64,000 nt of DNA from Symbiodinium natans (lineage: Eukaryota > Sar > Dinophyceae > Suessiales > Symbiodiniaceae): assembly GCA_905221605.1 (NCBI GenBank), contig CAJNDS010000868.1:310001-374000 (forward strand), given 5' to 3'. Below are positions 1 to 11,289 of the stretch, in pieces. Below the pieces are notes generated by a model. The model saw only the letters and a program-made list of their open reading frames with translations, searched no databases and was not told where the DNA came from. Numbering within the stretch: the first letter of the stretch is position 1; each line of letters begins with the position of its first letter. A program made the translations under genes and the position numbers.

Positions 1-166
1 AAGGATAGCTTCTCATCTGCCTTTGAGAAAGTCATAGTTATCTCTTGATTACACCTGCGTCTCAATGCTGGCAATAGCCAGTTGCCGCTAAGGAAACGAC
101 TCACAGGATCGCCCGGCCTCTCAACAACTCTACTGAAGATGAAGCTTACCTTCTGTTGTACATAAC
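1..166 (+). repeat. DR1 dispersed repeat, 5' segment (copy A)
   Basis: This segment is closely similar to 18667-18832, sharing the run from the 'ggatagcttct' start through 'actctactgaagatgaagct', with small indels. In the copy at 18.7 kb it joins directly to a GA-rich stretch that corresponds to about 1955 here. Copy A therefore carries about 1.8 kb of additional DNA between the two parts. No open frame is conserved between copies. Confidence 0.8.
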
Positions 167-1200
167 ATTTCTGTTGGTTAAAAGATTCGAGACCCCTTAT
201 GAGCCCTGCACGGCCCTACGTGGACCTACACCCTGCACTCACAAACCCTGAAAGGCTCCCGAAGTTGCCTCAGAAGAGGTGTCCATGCTAGGAGGGTGGA
301 ACATCATGGCCAAATGTCGATGCGTCGAGTCGGACGAGGATTTCGGGCGTAGGGTTGAAATGAGGCTCTGGCAACTTCAGGCATACCTCGCGGCATCGCG
401 TGCCCCGTGTGTCATACCGTACTCTTGAGGCATCCGCCGGTCTGCCAGGAGTCCCCTTCAACGCAATGTCCGGGACAATGCAACATGAAATGTCACGAGG
501 GCCCACCTTCAACCCTAAACCCTTACACCCCAAACCCTTCCTTTCTGGCCCCGGGGCTCAGAACATCGGCCCTGGCAAAGTTGTGCATCGTCCTCCCCTG
601 TTGCCTCTTGCCTCGAGGTCAACAACCTAGAAGACCTAAGCCTAAGCCCGAACAAAGAGCAGAGTGTCCACCTATCGAAAATGGTCTTGCGGCCCATAAA
701 CCCGAAAATCCTATGCCCTACACCCTAACTCCCTGCACCCGAAACCCCCAAAACCCTAAACTGACAACTCAGGTCGTTGCGGGAGGCTGCTCTCCATTGG
801 ACGAGACTGGATGCACTGCCTGCTTGGAGATTCCCAGCTGGGGTCTGATGGGGGGAGGGTTTCGGGTATGGGATTTGGGGTTTTAGGGTGTAGTGTTTAG
901 GGCTTTGCACCTTACAAGCCCGAACCCTGAACCGCTAGCTTACAGGATGCAAGACGGTCGAGGCCGACTGCACAACTTCAGAAACTGGAGTAAGGCATGG
1001 ACAGGCATGGGCGAGAGAGTGGCATCAACGCCGAAACCCGACAATTCAACAGCTCTCCCAAATCCTCAACCTGATCAAGCCCTACCTGCCAGAACCCCCC
1101 AGCTACCCTCACTTGTTCCCAACAGTACCTGCAATTGAGGCGCCTGTAACACTCTATTCAACCTAAACTCATCAAGCCCTACCCTCCATCCTAACCCTAA
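167..1200. other. Non-coding stretch with degenerate telomere-like words
   Basis: Scattered variants of CCCTAAA and TTTAGGG (for example around 515-540, 715-760 and 850-905) are embedded in otherwise unremarkable sequence. Open frames here are short, overlap on both strands and show no recognisable motif. I see no gene. Confidence 0.5.
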
Positions 1201-1310
1201 ACCCACCTCCTCCGTTCGGCGGACTGCCCGTCTCCACAGGTTGTCGAAGTCGAACTCGGCCTGGGCCCACTGGAACGGGAGGGGGGGAGGTGAATAGATC
1301 TGGGTGTTAA
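1200..1310 (+). repeat. Segmental duplication block shared with 33.85-33.98 kb
   Basis: The stretch containing 'cgtctccacaggttgtc' and 'ctcggcctgggcccactgg' recurs in the same orientation at about 33850-33980, where it is followed by a G-run and the same 'gaggtgaatacatctgg'-type end. It forms the left edge of a duplication that continues, with one inverted piece, into DR1. Confidence 0.8.
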
Positions 1311-1390
1311 GGGCTCAGGCTTTAGGGTTTGAGGTTCAGACGTCAGGGTTTGAGGTTCAGTGCATTTAGGGTTTCAGGTTTAGGGCTTGG

Positions 1391-1554
1391 GGCATACCCT
1401 TGTTTTGGGCGTGGTCTTTTCGTGCAGGAGCACCTCAATTCATCATGAGGATATAGAATATATATATATATATACATACATAACCTATTCATCTATCGAT
1501 CTATGTATCTCTATGACTTAAGGTACACTGCCCAATAACTTGTTAATGCACCCA
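1391..1554 (+). repeat. Segment inverted relative to its duplicate at 34.04-34.22 kb
   Basis: The reverse complement of 34041-34216 matches this segment at both ends: 'gcatacccttgttttgggcg' on one side and 'cccaataacttgttaa' on the other. The middle differs; here it contains a (TA)n tract at about 1450-1472. The flanking duplicate blocks at 1200-1310 and 1600-1860 are in the same orientation in both copies, so only this piece is flipped. Confidence 0.8.
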
Positions 1555-1556
1555 CA

Positions 1557-1558
<2 letters not shown>

Positions 1559-1586
<28 letters not shown>
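1559..1586 (+). repeat. Poly-C tract, about 28 nt
   Basis: An uninterrupted C run at the edge of a duplicated block. The homologous region near 33.95 kb has a G run instead. Length may be unreliable in an assembly. Confidence 0.9.
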
Positions 1587-1591
<5 letters not shown>

Positions 1592-1599
1592 ACGAGGGG

Positions 1600-2223
1600 G
1601 AAGTGAAACACATACCGAAGCCTAGGGGCTTTGGTTTGGGTTTAGGAAGCCTACTTCCCCCACTTCAAAGGAAAGCTGCAGAGGGCGCCTCAGGATTCAG
1701 GGTTCATGAGGCATTTGGGCCCGCTCTTCCGATGGCCCACCACCTCCTTCAGGCCATCTGAGCCCCAGAAGCACCTTGCCAGTACACGCCTTGCCTTATA
1801 CTGATGATGGTGGCATTGATGGTCACTGCATTCTGTGAGTGAGTCGGAGAAAAAAACGAGAGAGAGCGAGAGAGAGACACGGAGAGACGCAGAGACGGAG
1901 AGATGGAGAGAGAGAGAGAGAGAGACAGAGAGAGAGAGAGAGAAAAAAAAGATAGAGAGAAGGGGAGGGGAGAGGGGAAGGGAAGGTGTTTTACATTGAT
2001 TTCGAGTCGTGCTGCAAGTCTGCACTGCAGTCAAGCATATAGTCAACACTGAGTAGTTGCACCGCTACTGCTCTTGGCGTCTCCAACACCTCCCCGAGCG
2101 AGTTTCGGAGTTTCGCGAGTCGGGACTCGAACAATGGCAGCGCCATTGTCATCGTGGGAGAAACAGACGAAGAACTCATGCTGCTAAGGAGAACAGAGGA
2201 CATAGTCAGGGAGGGAGATAGAG

Positions 2224-2254
<31 letters not shown>

Positions 2255-3960
2255 GAGACAGGCAGACAGACAGGCAGGCAGCCAGGCAGGAGGGCAGAGA
2301 GGCCGTCTCGGGGTGCTGCAGCCAGCATTCCGCAGAAGCAGCAGCTGCAGCGCTCCCTCAACCTCAAACCCTCAATGGAACTCTCACAAGACGAAACCAA
2401 GGCAGACGATGCCGCACCCTCAGCCCCAAAAATTCGAAGTTTGTAAGGTCTTACACGAGTTCACTTAAGAGGAGAACTAAGGGGAACCATGTGAAGTTTG
2501 GCGGGCGCTTGAAGGGTACAGTTCTGTACCGGGTCACCATCTCTTGCTGCTCCGAGGCAATGCTCTCTCACCCTTGACCCGACCCTGAACCCTAAGCAAG
2601 TCAGATGCGGAGGGCCCGGCTGGATGTAGCAAAGAGTGGACTCCCGGACCTGGCAGACGGGGTTTGGGCGGCTTAGGGTTTAGGGCTTCTGGGGTTGTTT
2701 GGGGTCCCCCAGATCCCGAAGCACTGTCGACTCTGAACTTGCGCAACTTGTCCAGTTGACGCGCCTCCGCGTGAAGCGGCGCATGCCCATGCGTCACGAC
2801 GGGTGCCCTACTGTCATAATTCCTTCTTGGAATGGCCACCACAGCAGCCAATAACTCAACAAAGACGATGCTATACGGGGCTCTCGGTCAATTGCGGCAC
2901 TGCTGTCTGGCATGCCGTCACGTTCTCGGACAACTGTTTGAAGCCAAGGGCAACACCACTCAGAGTTTGGGCCTCTTTTTGCAACCACAAACCAGGCTTC
3001 CGAAGCCCTCAACCCAAACCTTTTACGTGACCGTCATCCTGGACCTGACCCTAAAGTCCTCCAGTCCCCTGCGACGCTCCGAAGCTCTCAGCTCTCTCAC
3101 GTTTAGGATTGGGATGCTGTAGGGTTTAGAGCTTGGGGTCTGTGCGTGTGTGGTGCGCTTTCTTCAAACGCGGCTCCAAGCCAAAACTCCAACCCCAGGG
3201 AAGATGCAGAAAACCCCTGAAGGGTGCCTGCAAACTATCCAAGAACAATGCGGGTTGTGCATTGAGGGGGCCAGGCGGAACTGGCCAATTTTATTCCTCC
3301 GTGTTCAGTGCCTGAACCTCTCAATTTTTTTTGTTTTTCTTGCTTCCTTTTCTCTCCTGTTGAGCCCTCGAGGCTTTATTTTATTGTTGAGCGCTTTTGT
3401 CGCTTGAACGGAGACCCAACCCCGTCAATTATCCCAAAGCACGATTCGCCCCCTGCCCTGTTGGTACGTCCCCCTTGTACTCTTGCTTCACATGTTATAT
3501 GCTTGACCTTGCCCCGCAACAAGTTGATTTGTGCAACAAGCCCTGTAGTCCTGTAGTTCTAAATGATGAGCATCACATGCCATGCCTGAACAAGTTCGAA
3601 TTTCAACCAAACTACAAAAACAACCGATTTCTCAAATTAGATTTGTCAACGGCTCCCAATGCCAAATACCGTGTTCTATATTGCGTTGCATGAGTGAGTG
3701 GCGTGGAAGGGTTTGAGCGCGTGTGAGTACGCACAAGTTTGAAATTGCGTGTTACACATGTGAGCAGGCCCAAGCTCCACAATCCCAAACGCCAGTCAAC
3801 AGAACCACGAGAAGCATCAGCTAATGGGCGCGGCAAGGCCCTACATAACAAGAACCCCACAATGATCTGCGCAGCAGGATTTTCTGGCACGATCGAAAGT
3901 ACTCACGTCTGGAAGCAGCGCCTCACCCCAGCCACCAGCCTCGCAGGTTGCTTCATGTGA
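1600..3960 (+). repeat. DR1 dispersed repeat, copy A main body
   Basis: Similar over most of its length to 34490-36260 (copy B). Parts match 18855-19430 (copy C), 40310-40480 (copy D, matching 3840-3960) and, in reverse, 8560-8640 (copy E). Landmarks include 'ccgatggcccaccacct', a GA-rich tract (1850-1960), 'gcccggctggatgtag', 'cccccagatcccgaagcac' and 'ctggaagcagcgcc'. Open frames are not conserved between copies, so I treat it as a non-coding repeat or a decayed element. No terminal repeats or reverse-transcriptase motifs were seen. Confidence 0.75.
1850..1975 (+). repeat. GA-rich microsatellite inside DR1
   Basis: An imperfect (GA)n purine tract lies directly after the conserved 'actgcattctgtgagtgagtcggag'-type junction. 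The same junction borders purine repeats at 34.8 kb and the (CT)n tract at 8.5 kb, so the microsatellite travels with the dispersed element. Confidence 0.85.
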
Positions 3961-5019
3961 AAACCGCTGCCCTTCAAGGCTAGATTGCTCGTAGTGCGAC
4001 CGTTCAAGCCACCCACCGAATTGCAGGTTCAGGGCTTACAGGGTTTGAAATTTCATGGAGATCTCTCATCAATGTTGGGCTCTTCGCTTTGAGGGATATC
4101 GATGGGTACTCTGGCAGTGAATTGCAAGCAAGCCTGCTTCCCAACTACGCCCAAACAGCTCGGATTGCACAACTCCATGCCCCAACGCCGATGCCCCAAG
4201 AGGCCTTCCGACACATTTAACTTTAAGCCTTAAGCCTGATTTCAAGGAGCTCGTGTCAAGGCTGCCGTTTGAGAGCGCTGGGTTCTCTAAACTTAGCTTT
4301 TCGAAAGGCTCAGGCTTCGTAAACCGCCCTAAGCACCGTAAGAATAAACCACTGAACCCTGAGTCCGAGAATAAGCTTTCAGGCGATGACTCGCCACCTG
4401 AGCCCTCAGCAGACTTGGAGGGTTTTTAAGGGTCATGCCCAACGCGCTGGCCAGGGTTGAGGGGATGGGCCCAAGAGTGCGGTCTTTGAGGGCTTTGGGG
4501 GTCAGGCCCGCAGGCTCTCAGGCCAGGGTGGAGGGATTTGAGGGTTTTGGGTGTAAGCCATCGTGCAACTAAGAACCACGCAAAGAACCTCAGCAGGAGT
4601 GCTCTTGCCGGGGGTGCTTTTGTTTCTGGTTTTGACTGCCTTGCTTTTAAACCACCCCCCCCACAGCCCAAAGTTTAACAATGACAACAAGCTCGGCCCC
4701 CCAAAAAACCAAATTCCCAGACCACGCAGGGGGCCTTTGAGATCATTCTAAACCCACCCCCCAAAGCAACAAAGTCCAGGACCAGAAACAAAAACACTCC
4801 AACTCTACAAAAGCAACCGGGGCAACCAGCAAACATCAGCAAATTATTTCCATCTCATGTTTCTAGTTAACGGTGATGTGGGTTCAGCCGCCCTAAACCC
4901 TGAACACCCCGAATTCCCAACAACGCGCCTCACAGGGGCTCGCACTTTCAATCTGAGGCAATTCAGACTTGAAGAGCGCATGCGTGTCCATCGAACGTTG
5001 TACGCTGCAAGCGAAGGTC
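3961..5019. other. No gene seen
   Basis: Short open frames only, none with recognisable motifs. There are scattered telomere-like words and GGGTTT-rich sequence around 4415-4550. Nothing else can be supported. Confidence 0.5.
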
Positions 5020-5400
5020 ATGAATGTGGTAAGTGTACCGAACCCAGGGTTCTTGAAGAGAGCATTGCCCGCTACAGTATGCCACTCGCATAAATCAAGC
5101 CGATTACGGAAAACTGGTCGTCTATACACAAATAAAGGGTCTCACGTTGTAGTCGTCCAAGTGATAGTATCCCTATTGACGGGAAAACCATGGAGTGTAT
5201 ACATCTGCCCCTGACACTTTTCCCTTCTACAAGTATGTTGTTCACCTTCGTATAGTAGTATATTGCCCGAGTCCGCGATAGTATCTGTCCAACCGGCTGT
5301 CCGTTTTGCGGTTCAGATCTTATAGTGATGCTTGCGAGGTAAGGAACCAAAAGACTGCGCAATTACAAGCAGCCAGCAGGGGGCTTGCCTATTCTCAGCC
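5020..5400 (+). repeat. Segmental repeat, first copy (pair with 7.04-7.47 kb)
   Basis: Direct duplicate of about 7040-7470, sharing 'aatgtggtaagtgtaccgaac'-like sequence, 'gtcgtccaagtgatagtat', 'aaaccatggagtg' and 'cttatagtgat'. The pair flanks the fold-back cluster at 5.9-6.6 kb. Indels of tens of bases separate the copies; no reading frame is maintained. Confidence 0.85.
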
Positions 5401-5510
5401 GCGGCGCTGCCGCCGGCGGGTTCTTTGTTTCTGGGCTCGCGTACCTGCGTGAGAGAAGGGGAATCTAATGCTGATGGAACATCGCGTTTCGGATTTGAGG
5501 ACGGTCGGCT

Positions 5511-5557
<47 letters not shown>
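5511..5557 (+). repeat. Poly-G tract, about 47 nt
   Basis: A single uninterrupted G run, the longest homopolymer in the window. It can form G-quadruplexes in principle. It produces artificial polyglycine/polyproline open frames on both strands, which I do not call as genes. Confidence 0.95.
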
Positions 5558-5558
<1 letters not shown>

Positions 5559-5910
5559 GCGTGACTGCCTGCAGGGGCTGGCCCAAGCATTGGTTGCAAT
5601 ATACCTTCTCAAGGCTCAGACATATGGTTTACAACCGAGAGTACTGTCTCAAGTCTAGAGTGAAGTTGCAGAACCGACTTGCCTGGCACAGACCCGGCAG
5701 CAGTGTATCCGCTTAATGGATGGGCTCTAACTGTATGACAGGGCAGAGGCATACGAAACAGGTTCAAGCAGTAGGCAGGAGCGATACAAGTGGAAAGACA
5801 AGTGTTGGTTTACGCACAGACCCAAGGACAGCATCGACAAAAATAGAGAATGTGAGGAAGACGACAGCACAAGGCGTATTTTCCAATGTTTTATTGGACA
5901 GGGAGCGCCG

Positions 5911-6320
5911 ATTACATTGCCAGCACAGGTTTTGGGATGTTTCTCCCTTAGTGGGGGGAAAATGAGAGCCCATCTGGCCTATATTTTCGTTGCCAGCATT
6001 GGTCAAACGCTCGCTTGTAGTCCCATGAAGACACATCTCACTTTCAACCAGCCTATTTTTGCGCGAAAGGGTCGTGGCTCCATGAAAGGTGTGAATATGC
6101 CCCTGCGAGCAAATAGCTGGTGCGTTACAGCCTGTAGAGTTTCTTGACACGGCCTTTTGGCGCAAAAAGAGGCTGGTCAAAGTAAATTGAGAGGTGTATC
6201 CCTTCATGGGACTACAAGCCAGCATGTGACCAATGCTGGTAACGCAAAAATGGGCCACGTGGGCTCTTTTTTCTCTCCCGAAGAGATAAACACCCCAAAA
6301 AGCTGCGCTGGCAATGTAGT
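5911..6320. mobile_element. Fold-back (large inverted repeat) element
   Basis: The left arm (about 5911-6068) and right arm (about 6153-6320) are imperfect reverse complements over roughly 160 bp with an 85-bp spacer. Both arms carry 'ccagcattggtca', 'cttgtagtcccatgaag' and 'ttgccagc' in mirrored order. The structure resembles a fold-back transposon or inverted-repeat MITE. No transposase frame is present and target duplications are not clear. It sits inside a flanking direct repeat pair. Confidence 0.75.
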
Positions 6321-6590
6321 CGTGGCTGCCTAACCCGCCCGCGGGACTACAACCTACGACGCCCAAAAACCTGTGCTAGTAGCGTAGTCGTGGCTCCATG
6401 AAACCTGTGAATATGCCCCTGCGATCAAATGGCTCGTGACCAACCCTGGCGCCCCATGGTTTGGGTGAGTTCGTGGAGTCCAGGGCGTCCCGTTTCGGCA
6501 AAATGACATCAGCCCGAAATGCCAGGATTCCAGGTTTTTGGGCGTCGTAGGGTGGAACCCCGCGGGCGGGTTAGGGAGCCACGATTACAT
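6321..6590. repeat. Second, nested inverted repeat with fold-back fragments
   Basis: Sequence at 6322-6376, including 'cctaacccgcccgcgg' and 'ctacgacgcccaaaaacct', recurs as its reverse complement at about 6528-6585. Between them, 'gtggctccatgaaacctgtg' repeats a piece of the neighbouring fold-back spacer (6074-6092). This suggests repeated rearrangement of one element family. Confidence 0.7.
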
Positions 6591-7039
6591 GCCAACACAG
6601 GTTTTTGGGATGTTTATCCCTTTGTGGGAGAGAAAAAATTCTGCCGGCGAAGACCCCAAACAGTAAGGTTGTGGAGAAACGGAAAGCGCGTGAAACAACA
6701 ACACGACATAAAATTTGACAGGCGTTGAGGGTTACCCTACACTTCAGCGCCGGCCCTTAGTAGGTGGGTCACAGCACCATAATTCAGAGCCCAAAGGCAC
6801 AGACATGATTCATGCTTTGAAATTTTCTTGGTCCGAATAAAAGGGCACAAGCGCAAAAACATCCTATGCTTTTCCTAACGTTTGCACTTTCAGAACACTG
6901 TCGCATGTCCCCTCCCTTCGTGCTTGTAAGGTTTGGTGAGGGCCCTAGAAGTCGTCGCATGTCCCCTCCCTTCGTGCTTGTAGGTTGAAGGCCCCTGGAG
7001 TTAGGCTTGAAAAAGTTAAACCCTACGCCCTGGGTCATG
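6591..7039. other. Fold-back remnant and short direct repeat; no gene
   Basis: A third fragment of the fold-back arm continues to about 6635. A roughly 35-bp direct repeat containing 'cgcatgtcccctcccttcgt' occurs twice, at about 6902 and 6956. No coding sequence is recognisable. Confidence 0.55.
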
Positions 7040-7470
7040 CGTGTGGTAAGTGTATCGAACCCAGGATTCTTGAATGGAGCACTGCCCGCTACAGCACGCC
7101 ACTCGCACACAGCACGCCGATGACGAAAAAAACGAGAAACGGTCTGTGTGCCAATGAAGGGTGTCACGTTCTAGTCGTCCAAGTGATAGTATCCCTATCG
7201 GCGGGTCGACGCCCTCATCAACGAAGCCAAGTAGACCACGCAACGAGAAAACCATGGAGTGCGATTCCAAGGGGTTGATGCCACTTAATTATACTCCAGC
7301 CCCAGACGCTTTTCCCTTCTATGCTGTTGTGTCGTAGTATATTAGTCGAGTCCGCTATAGCAGCTGTCCAACTGGCTGCCCGTTTTGTGGTCCAGATCTT
7401 ATAGTGATCTTTGCGCACTAATTAGGGGACAAAAAAACTCAATTACAAGCAGCAAGCAGGGGGTTTGCCT
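7040..7470 (+). repeat. Segmental repeat, second copy (pair with 5.02-5.40 kb)
   Basis: Direct duplicate of 5020-5400 with a roughly 35-bp extra piece around 7205-7240 and several small indels. Similarity continues through 'caattacaagcagc' to 'gcctattc'. Confidence 0.85.
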
Positions 7471-8440
7471 ATTCATAGAAGAGCCCTGGGGCCGCGCGCA
7501 ATTGGCTTCACACGCATCATGCAATGTCATACTCAAACATGGCAGGTCGCGCTTTCACGCGTCCTGCGTTTTGACCATGCAACTCGCTGCGCGGCAGTCA
7601 AAAGTGCACGAACCTTAGGTCTTTGCACGCTATAAGGCTTTAGAAGCCAGAAAAAGATCTACCAATCAATCGAGAGCATGTGTCGGTTCTGACTTTTCGC
7701 GCGTGTTTCGGGCTTGCAGCGTTTTGGGCAAAGCGCGGTTTGGAGTGTTTTGCGGTTATGACGTCTGGGCTGGACTGTGTTAGTTCTGATAAAACACTAT
7801 TAAAAAAAGGTGGATTGCAGCAACTTCGTGTTTCGGTCTGTTTCGAAACGATGCTCGCGCCTAAACGAAAAGCCAAACAGGGGGCCATCTCAATGGATTT
7901 GGATTTTTGCTGGCTCCTAAAACCCGAAGCGCAGTAAATACGTTGACTACCTCGAAACTTTGGAGCCAAGTAGGGGTCCCACACGAACCATGCGAAAAAA
8001 CGTCGCTGAGGGTGAGGCGTTGTGGAGTGCCGCGTTGCGCAGCGCGGGCCTGACATGAACTAGAACCAGAGCGGTGAGAAGCATGTTTAATATGGGGTAA
8101 GAGAATGTACCTGCTGTAGGCCGCAAAGGCCTAAACTGAATCAAAACAAGCAACTTAGACAAGAAAACCGGCGCTGAAAGATCTTCGGATATGGGATTGA
8201 GCCAGCAGAATGCTCAGGCCGGCGCCGGCGCCGGCCCCGACGAGGATCGCTTTGTGATGCATGGACCTTTACTACTGGTCGGCTCTCTTTTTTCCAGGTA
8301 CACTGTACAGATATAAGCTGTGGGGTTTAAGATTTTGGGCTGATAAGGTTTAGTTGATTTGTTTGAATTATTCGATTGGTGACTCCCCTGACCCAAGCCC
8401 TCAAGCTGAACCCCGAAGACAAAAGGCTTGCCAAGGGTCA
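7471..8440. other. No gene seen
   Basis: Short overlapping frames on both strands without recognisable domains. A GC-rich (GGCGCC)-type run occurs at 8219-8237. Confidence 0.5.
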
Positions 8441-8544
<104 letters not shown>

Positions 8545-8640
8545 TCTTTGTCTCCGACTCACTCACAGAATGCAGTGACCATCAATGTCACCATCATAAG
8601 TATAAGTCAAAGCGTGTTCACGCCGGCTCGCACTGGTGCA
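8545..8640 (-). repeat. DR1 fragment (copy E, inverted)
   Basis: The stretch after the (CT)n run is the reverse complement of DR1 around 1790-1850 and 34760-34815, including 'gcagtgaccatcaatg' and 'accatcata'. Confidence 0.8.
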
Positions 8641-9645
8641 TGGAGTTTTGGAAAGTCAAGCTCTAGTTGTTCTCGCGCACAAGCTGCGTTGGGTTGCTTG
8701 AGCATCAGGCCTTGCGCCGGGAAGTCCTCGACGAACTCCTGAAGGACAAAGGTGAGCTCTTCTTTTCTGGGCAACCCTCACATGCCAGGGCCTTGGCACT
8801 AGCACAAAGTAACCTCCAATACCTACACACTGTAGACCGTTTCTGTGAATTGCAGCGGGCTTGTCATGGCAACTCTGCATCTTCGACCTGCAGCCGCGAG
8901 GTCAAAGGCTGCGCGGATTCGTGCCTCATTGCAGCTGAAGCAGTAATGTTGCGCCCTCTTTAGTGTGGCCCCCCCCCCCCCTGAACAGTCGAGGCTGGAA
9001 TTTGTTCTGTTTAGACGGCCCCGGGGGTTTATATGAGGGAAGAGTTTAGAGAAGTTAAAAAAGGGCAGCGATGCCCGGCAATCTTTTTAAAGGCGCGCAG
9101 CGTGGAATTTTCTTACGGAGCCCGGACGATTTGTCTTTACAGAGGGACTCCCAAACAGTCAGGGTGTCCTAAATAATTCAGCCAATTGTCTTTGAGGAGG
9201 GGGCCAATACTAAAGGAGGTGCAACATTACTTCGGATGACAGCCCAAGGGGCAAAGGTACCGAAATAAATGATGATGAGGTTCCTGCAACACTTCTCACA
9301 CTAGCTTCCCCTCCCCTCACACACCAGAATTTCAACGCTGACTTGTCCGACTCTAGTGGTTCCTGAAGGGGACCGTTAGGCGGCAGCAGTACTGAGATAT
9401 GGGGTTGGGAGGGAAAGTGACGCGGGCATTTTTGTGTCGACAGGTATCTTATGCAATCTTCACGATCGTCAAGCACTTGCTAACAGCAGGCTTATAGGGC
9501 AAGCTTTCCCATGACGACAGAGACTCTGGTGATTGATGTCATGACTCGACTCTAGACCCCCAGAACTTGGGACCCTAAACTGCTAAAACATGTTGAGCCA
9601 CCGCGTCCCAAAACCCTAACGCCCTGAATCCTTCGGGCAGCGCTT
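8641..9645. other. No gene seen
   Basis: Open frames of up to 98 codons overlap on opposite strands without recognisable features. A poly-C run occurs at 8970-8980. Confidence 0.5.
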
Positions 9646-10800
9646 GGACATCCATGTCTACTGGTATTTTGCGACCAACATTTCCCCGACATGCATCTGA
9701 GGGCATTCCACATGCATTTTTCGTCGCCCGAAAACGCATTTGGCACTGGTTTCCTATCATGTTGCAATCTTGGGTTCTGCCGGCTGAAATTTCATGTCTT
9801 TCTGCGCATAAGAACATCTATATATAGGATTTGAACGCGTTTAGAACCATAATCACCGTTTCGCAAAATTCCCGAAAAGGGGCCTAAAATCAAAAGCAAC
9901 ATGCCCAGACGCATTTTGCAAAGCAGGCAAAATGCATTCGCGCAGCTTGCTCCTTCCAAAACCACAATAAAAAACTCGCTTGATAGCTGACTTTTTGTGT
10001 CAAAGACAGAGGCCCCGTACGGAAGAAACCAAAGTCCGAATGCATTTTTTGCCTGTGCCCAAATGCATTCAGCTGTTTTCGCTTGGAAAAAGTGCAGAAA
10101 GAGCACGCGGCGTTGCACATGTGGAAAGCAAGACCAAATGCGTTGTTCAGGCCTGGCAAAATGCATTCGGCAGCATCTGGTCATCCATGTCTATTCGGTT
10201 TGCTCCATTACAGCGTGAAAAACAAACGAAAACAACAAAAAAATAGATTGGTGTTTTACGACCAACATCTACCCGACATGCATTTCTAGGGCATTCCAAA
10301 TGCATTGTTCGTCGCCCGAAGAATGCATTTGGCACTTTTTTCCTATCATGTTTAGTCTTGGTTTCTGCTGGCTCATGACGTATTCGATTCTTCTGATGTG
10401 TTTTCTGTGCATAAAAGTAGCTGTAGGAATTGAAAAACGTGTTTCGAACAATGCTCGACATTTTGCAGGAGTACCGAAACAGACCCAGAATCAGGAAGAA
10501 CATGCTCAGGTGCATTTTTCAAAGTGGGCAGAATGCATTCGCGCAGCTTGCTCCTTCCACAACCACAATAAAATTGAGTTAACCGCTGATCTTTCGTCGT
10601 AAAGACAAGCTGCGTACAGAAGAGGCGAACGCGCAACTGCATTTTTCGCGCGTGCCTAAATGCACTCAGCTGTTTTCACCTTTGAAAAAGTACAGAAAGA
10701 GAGAGCCTGGCGTTGCATATGTAGAAAGCAAGACCAAACGCATTTTTCAGGCTTAGCAAAATGCATGTGGGCAGCGCTTGGACATCCATGTCAATCCATC
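9646..10800 (+). repeat. Tandem duplication of a roughly 0.59-kb unit rich in ATGCATT
   Basis: Unit 1 (about 9646-10190) and unit 2 (about 10240-10795) align with an offset of 587-601 bp. Shared landmarks are 'cgaccaacat', 'gcattcgcgcagcttgctcc', 'tcagctgttttc' and 'agaaagcaagaccaaa'. Within each unit the word atgcatt(t) recurs many times, often a few tens of bases apart. Indels disrupt any common reading frame, so the frames seen here are unlikely to be genes. Confidence 0.85.
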
Positions 10801-10997
10801 GTTTGGCTTGGGAAAGGGTTGTTCCGACCCCTGGCAGCTCCAGAGAGAAGCCTGAAACCCACGCCTCCACACTGAGCCCAATTTTTCTGATTGTAAACTC
10901 GGCCTGCCGAATTCTACGCGTCGCGTTATTGCTTCATGCCGCTTTCCCTTGATCTGCAATCTTACTGTTTGGGGTCTTCGCCGGCATAATTGTTTTT

Positions 10998-10998
<1 letters not shown>

Positions 10999-11051
<53 letters not shown>
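10999..11051 (+). repeat. (CT)n microsatellite
   Basis: A dinucleotide run of about 53 bp. It is not followed by the DR1 junction seen at the other purine/pyrimidine tracts. Confidence 0.95.
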
Positions 11052-11054
<3 letters not shown>

Positions 11055-11289
11055 CAGTGCCCTGGTAAAACAACAGGAGAAGGGAGAAGTGTGTATATGG
11101 AAAAATACACTCATGAAAAAGCCCCTCAACGAAGCTCCTTAATCATGTGGTGTACCCGTCTTACTTTCACAGATACCTGCTCCATATGGGTAGTTGGAAC
11201 ATGGGTCCTAGATTGCCGCGAGGTTCCGGCATTTTCGGCAACGTATGGCCTGTTTCCGGCTTTGGGGGGGGAAATGAACGTCATTCATA

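Noticed and set aside
5764-6366. 200-codon minus-strand frame
   Set aside because: It runs through both arms of the fold-back inverted repeat; no motif and no independent support.
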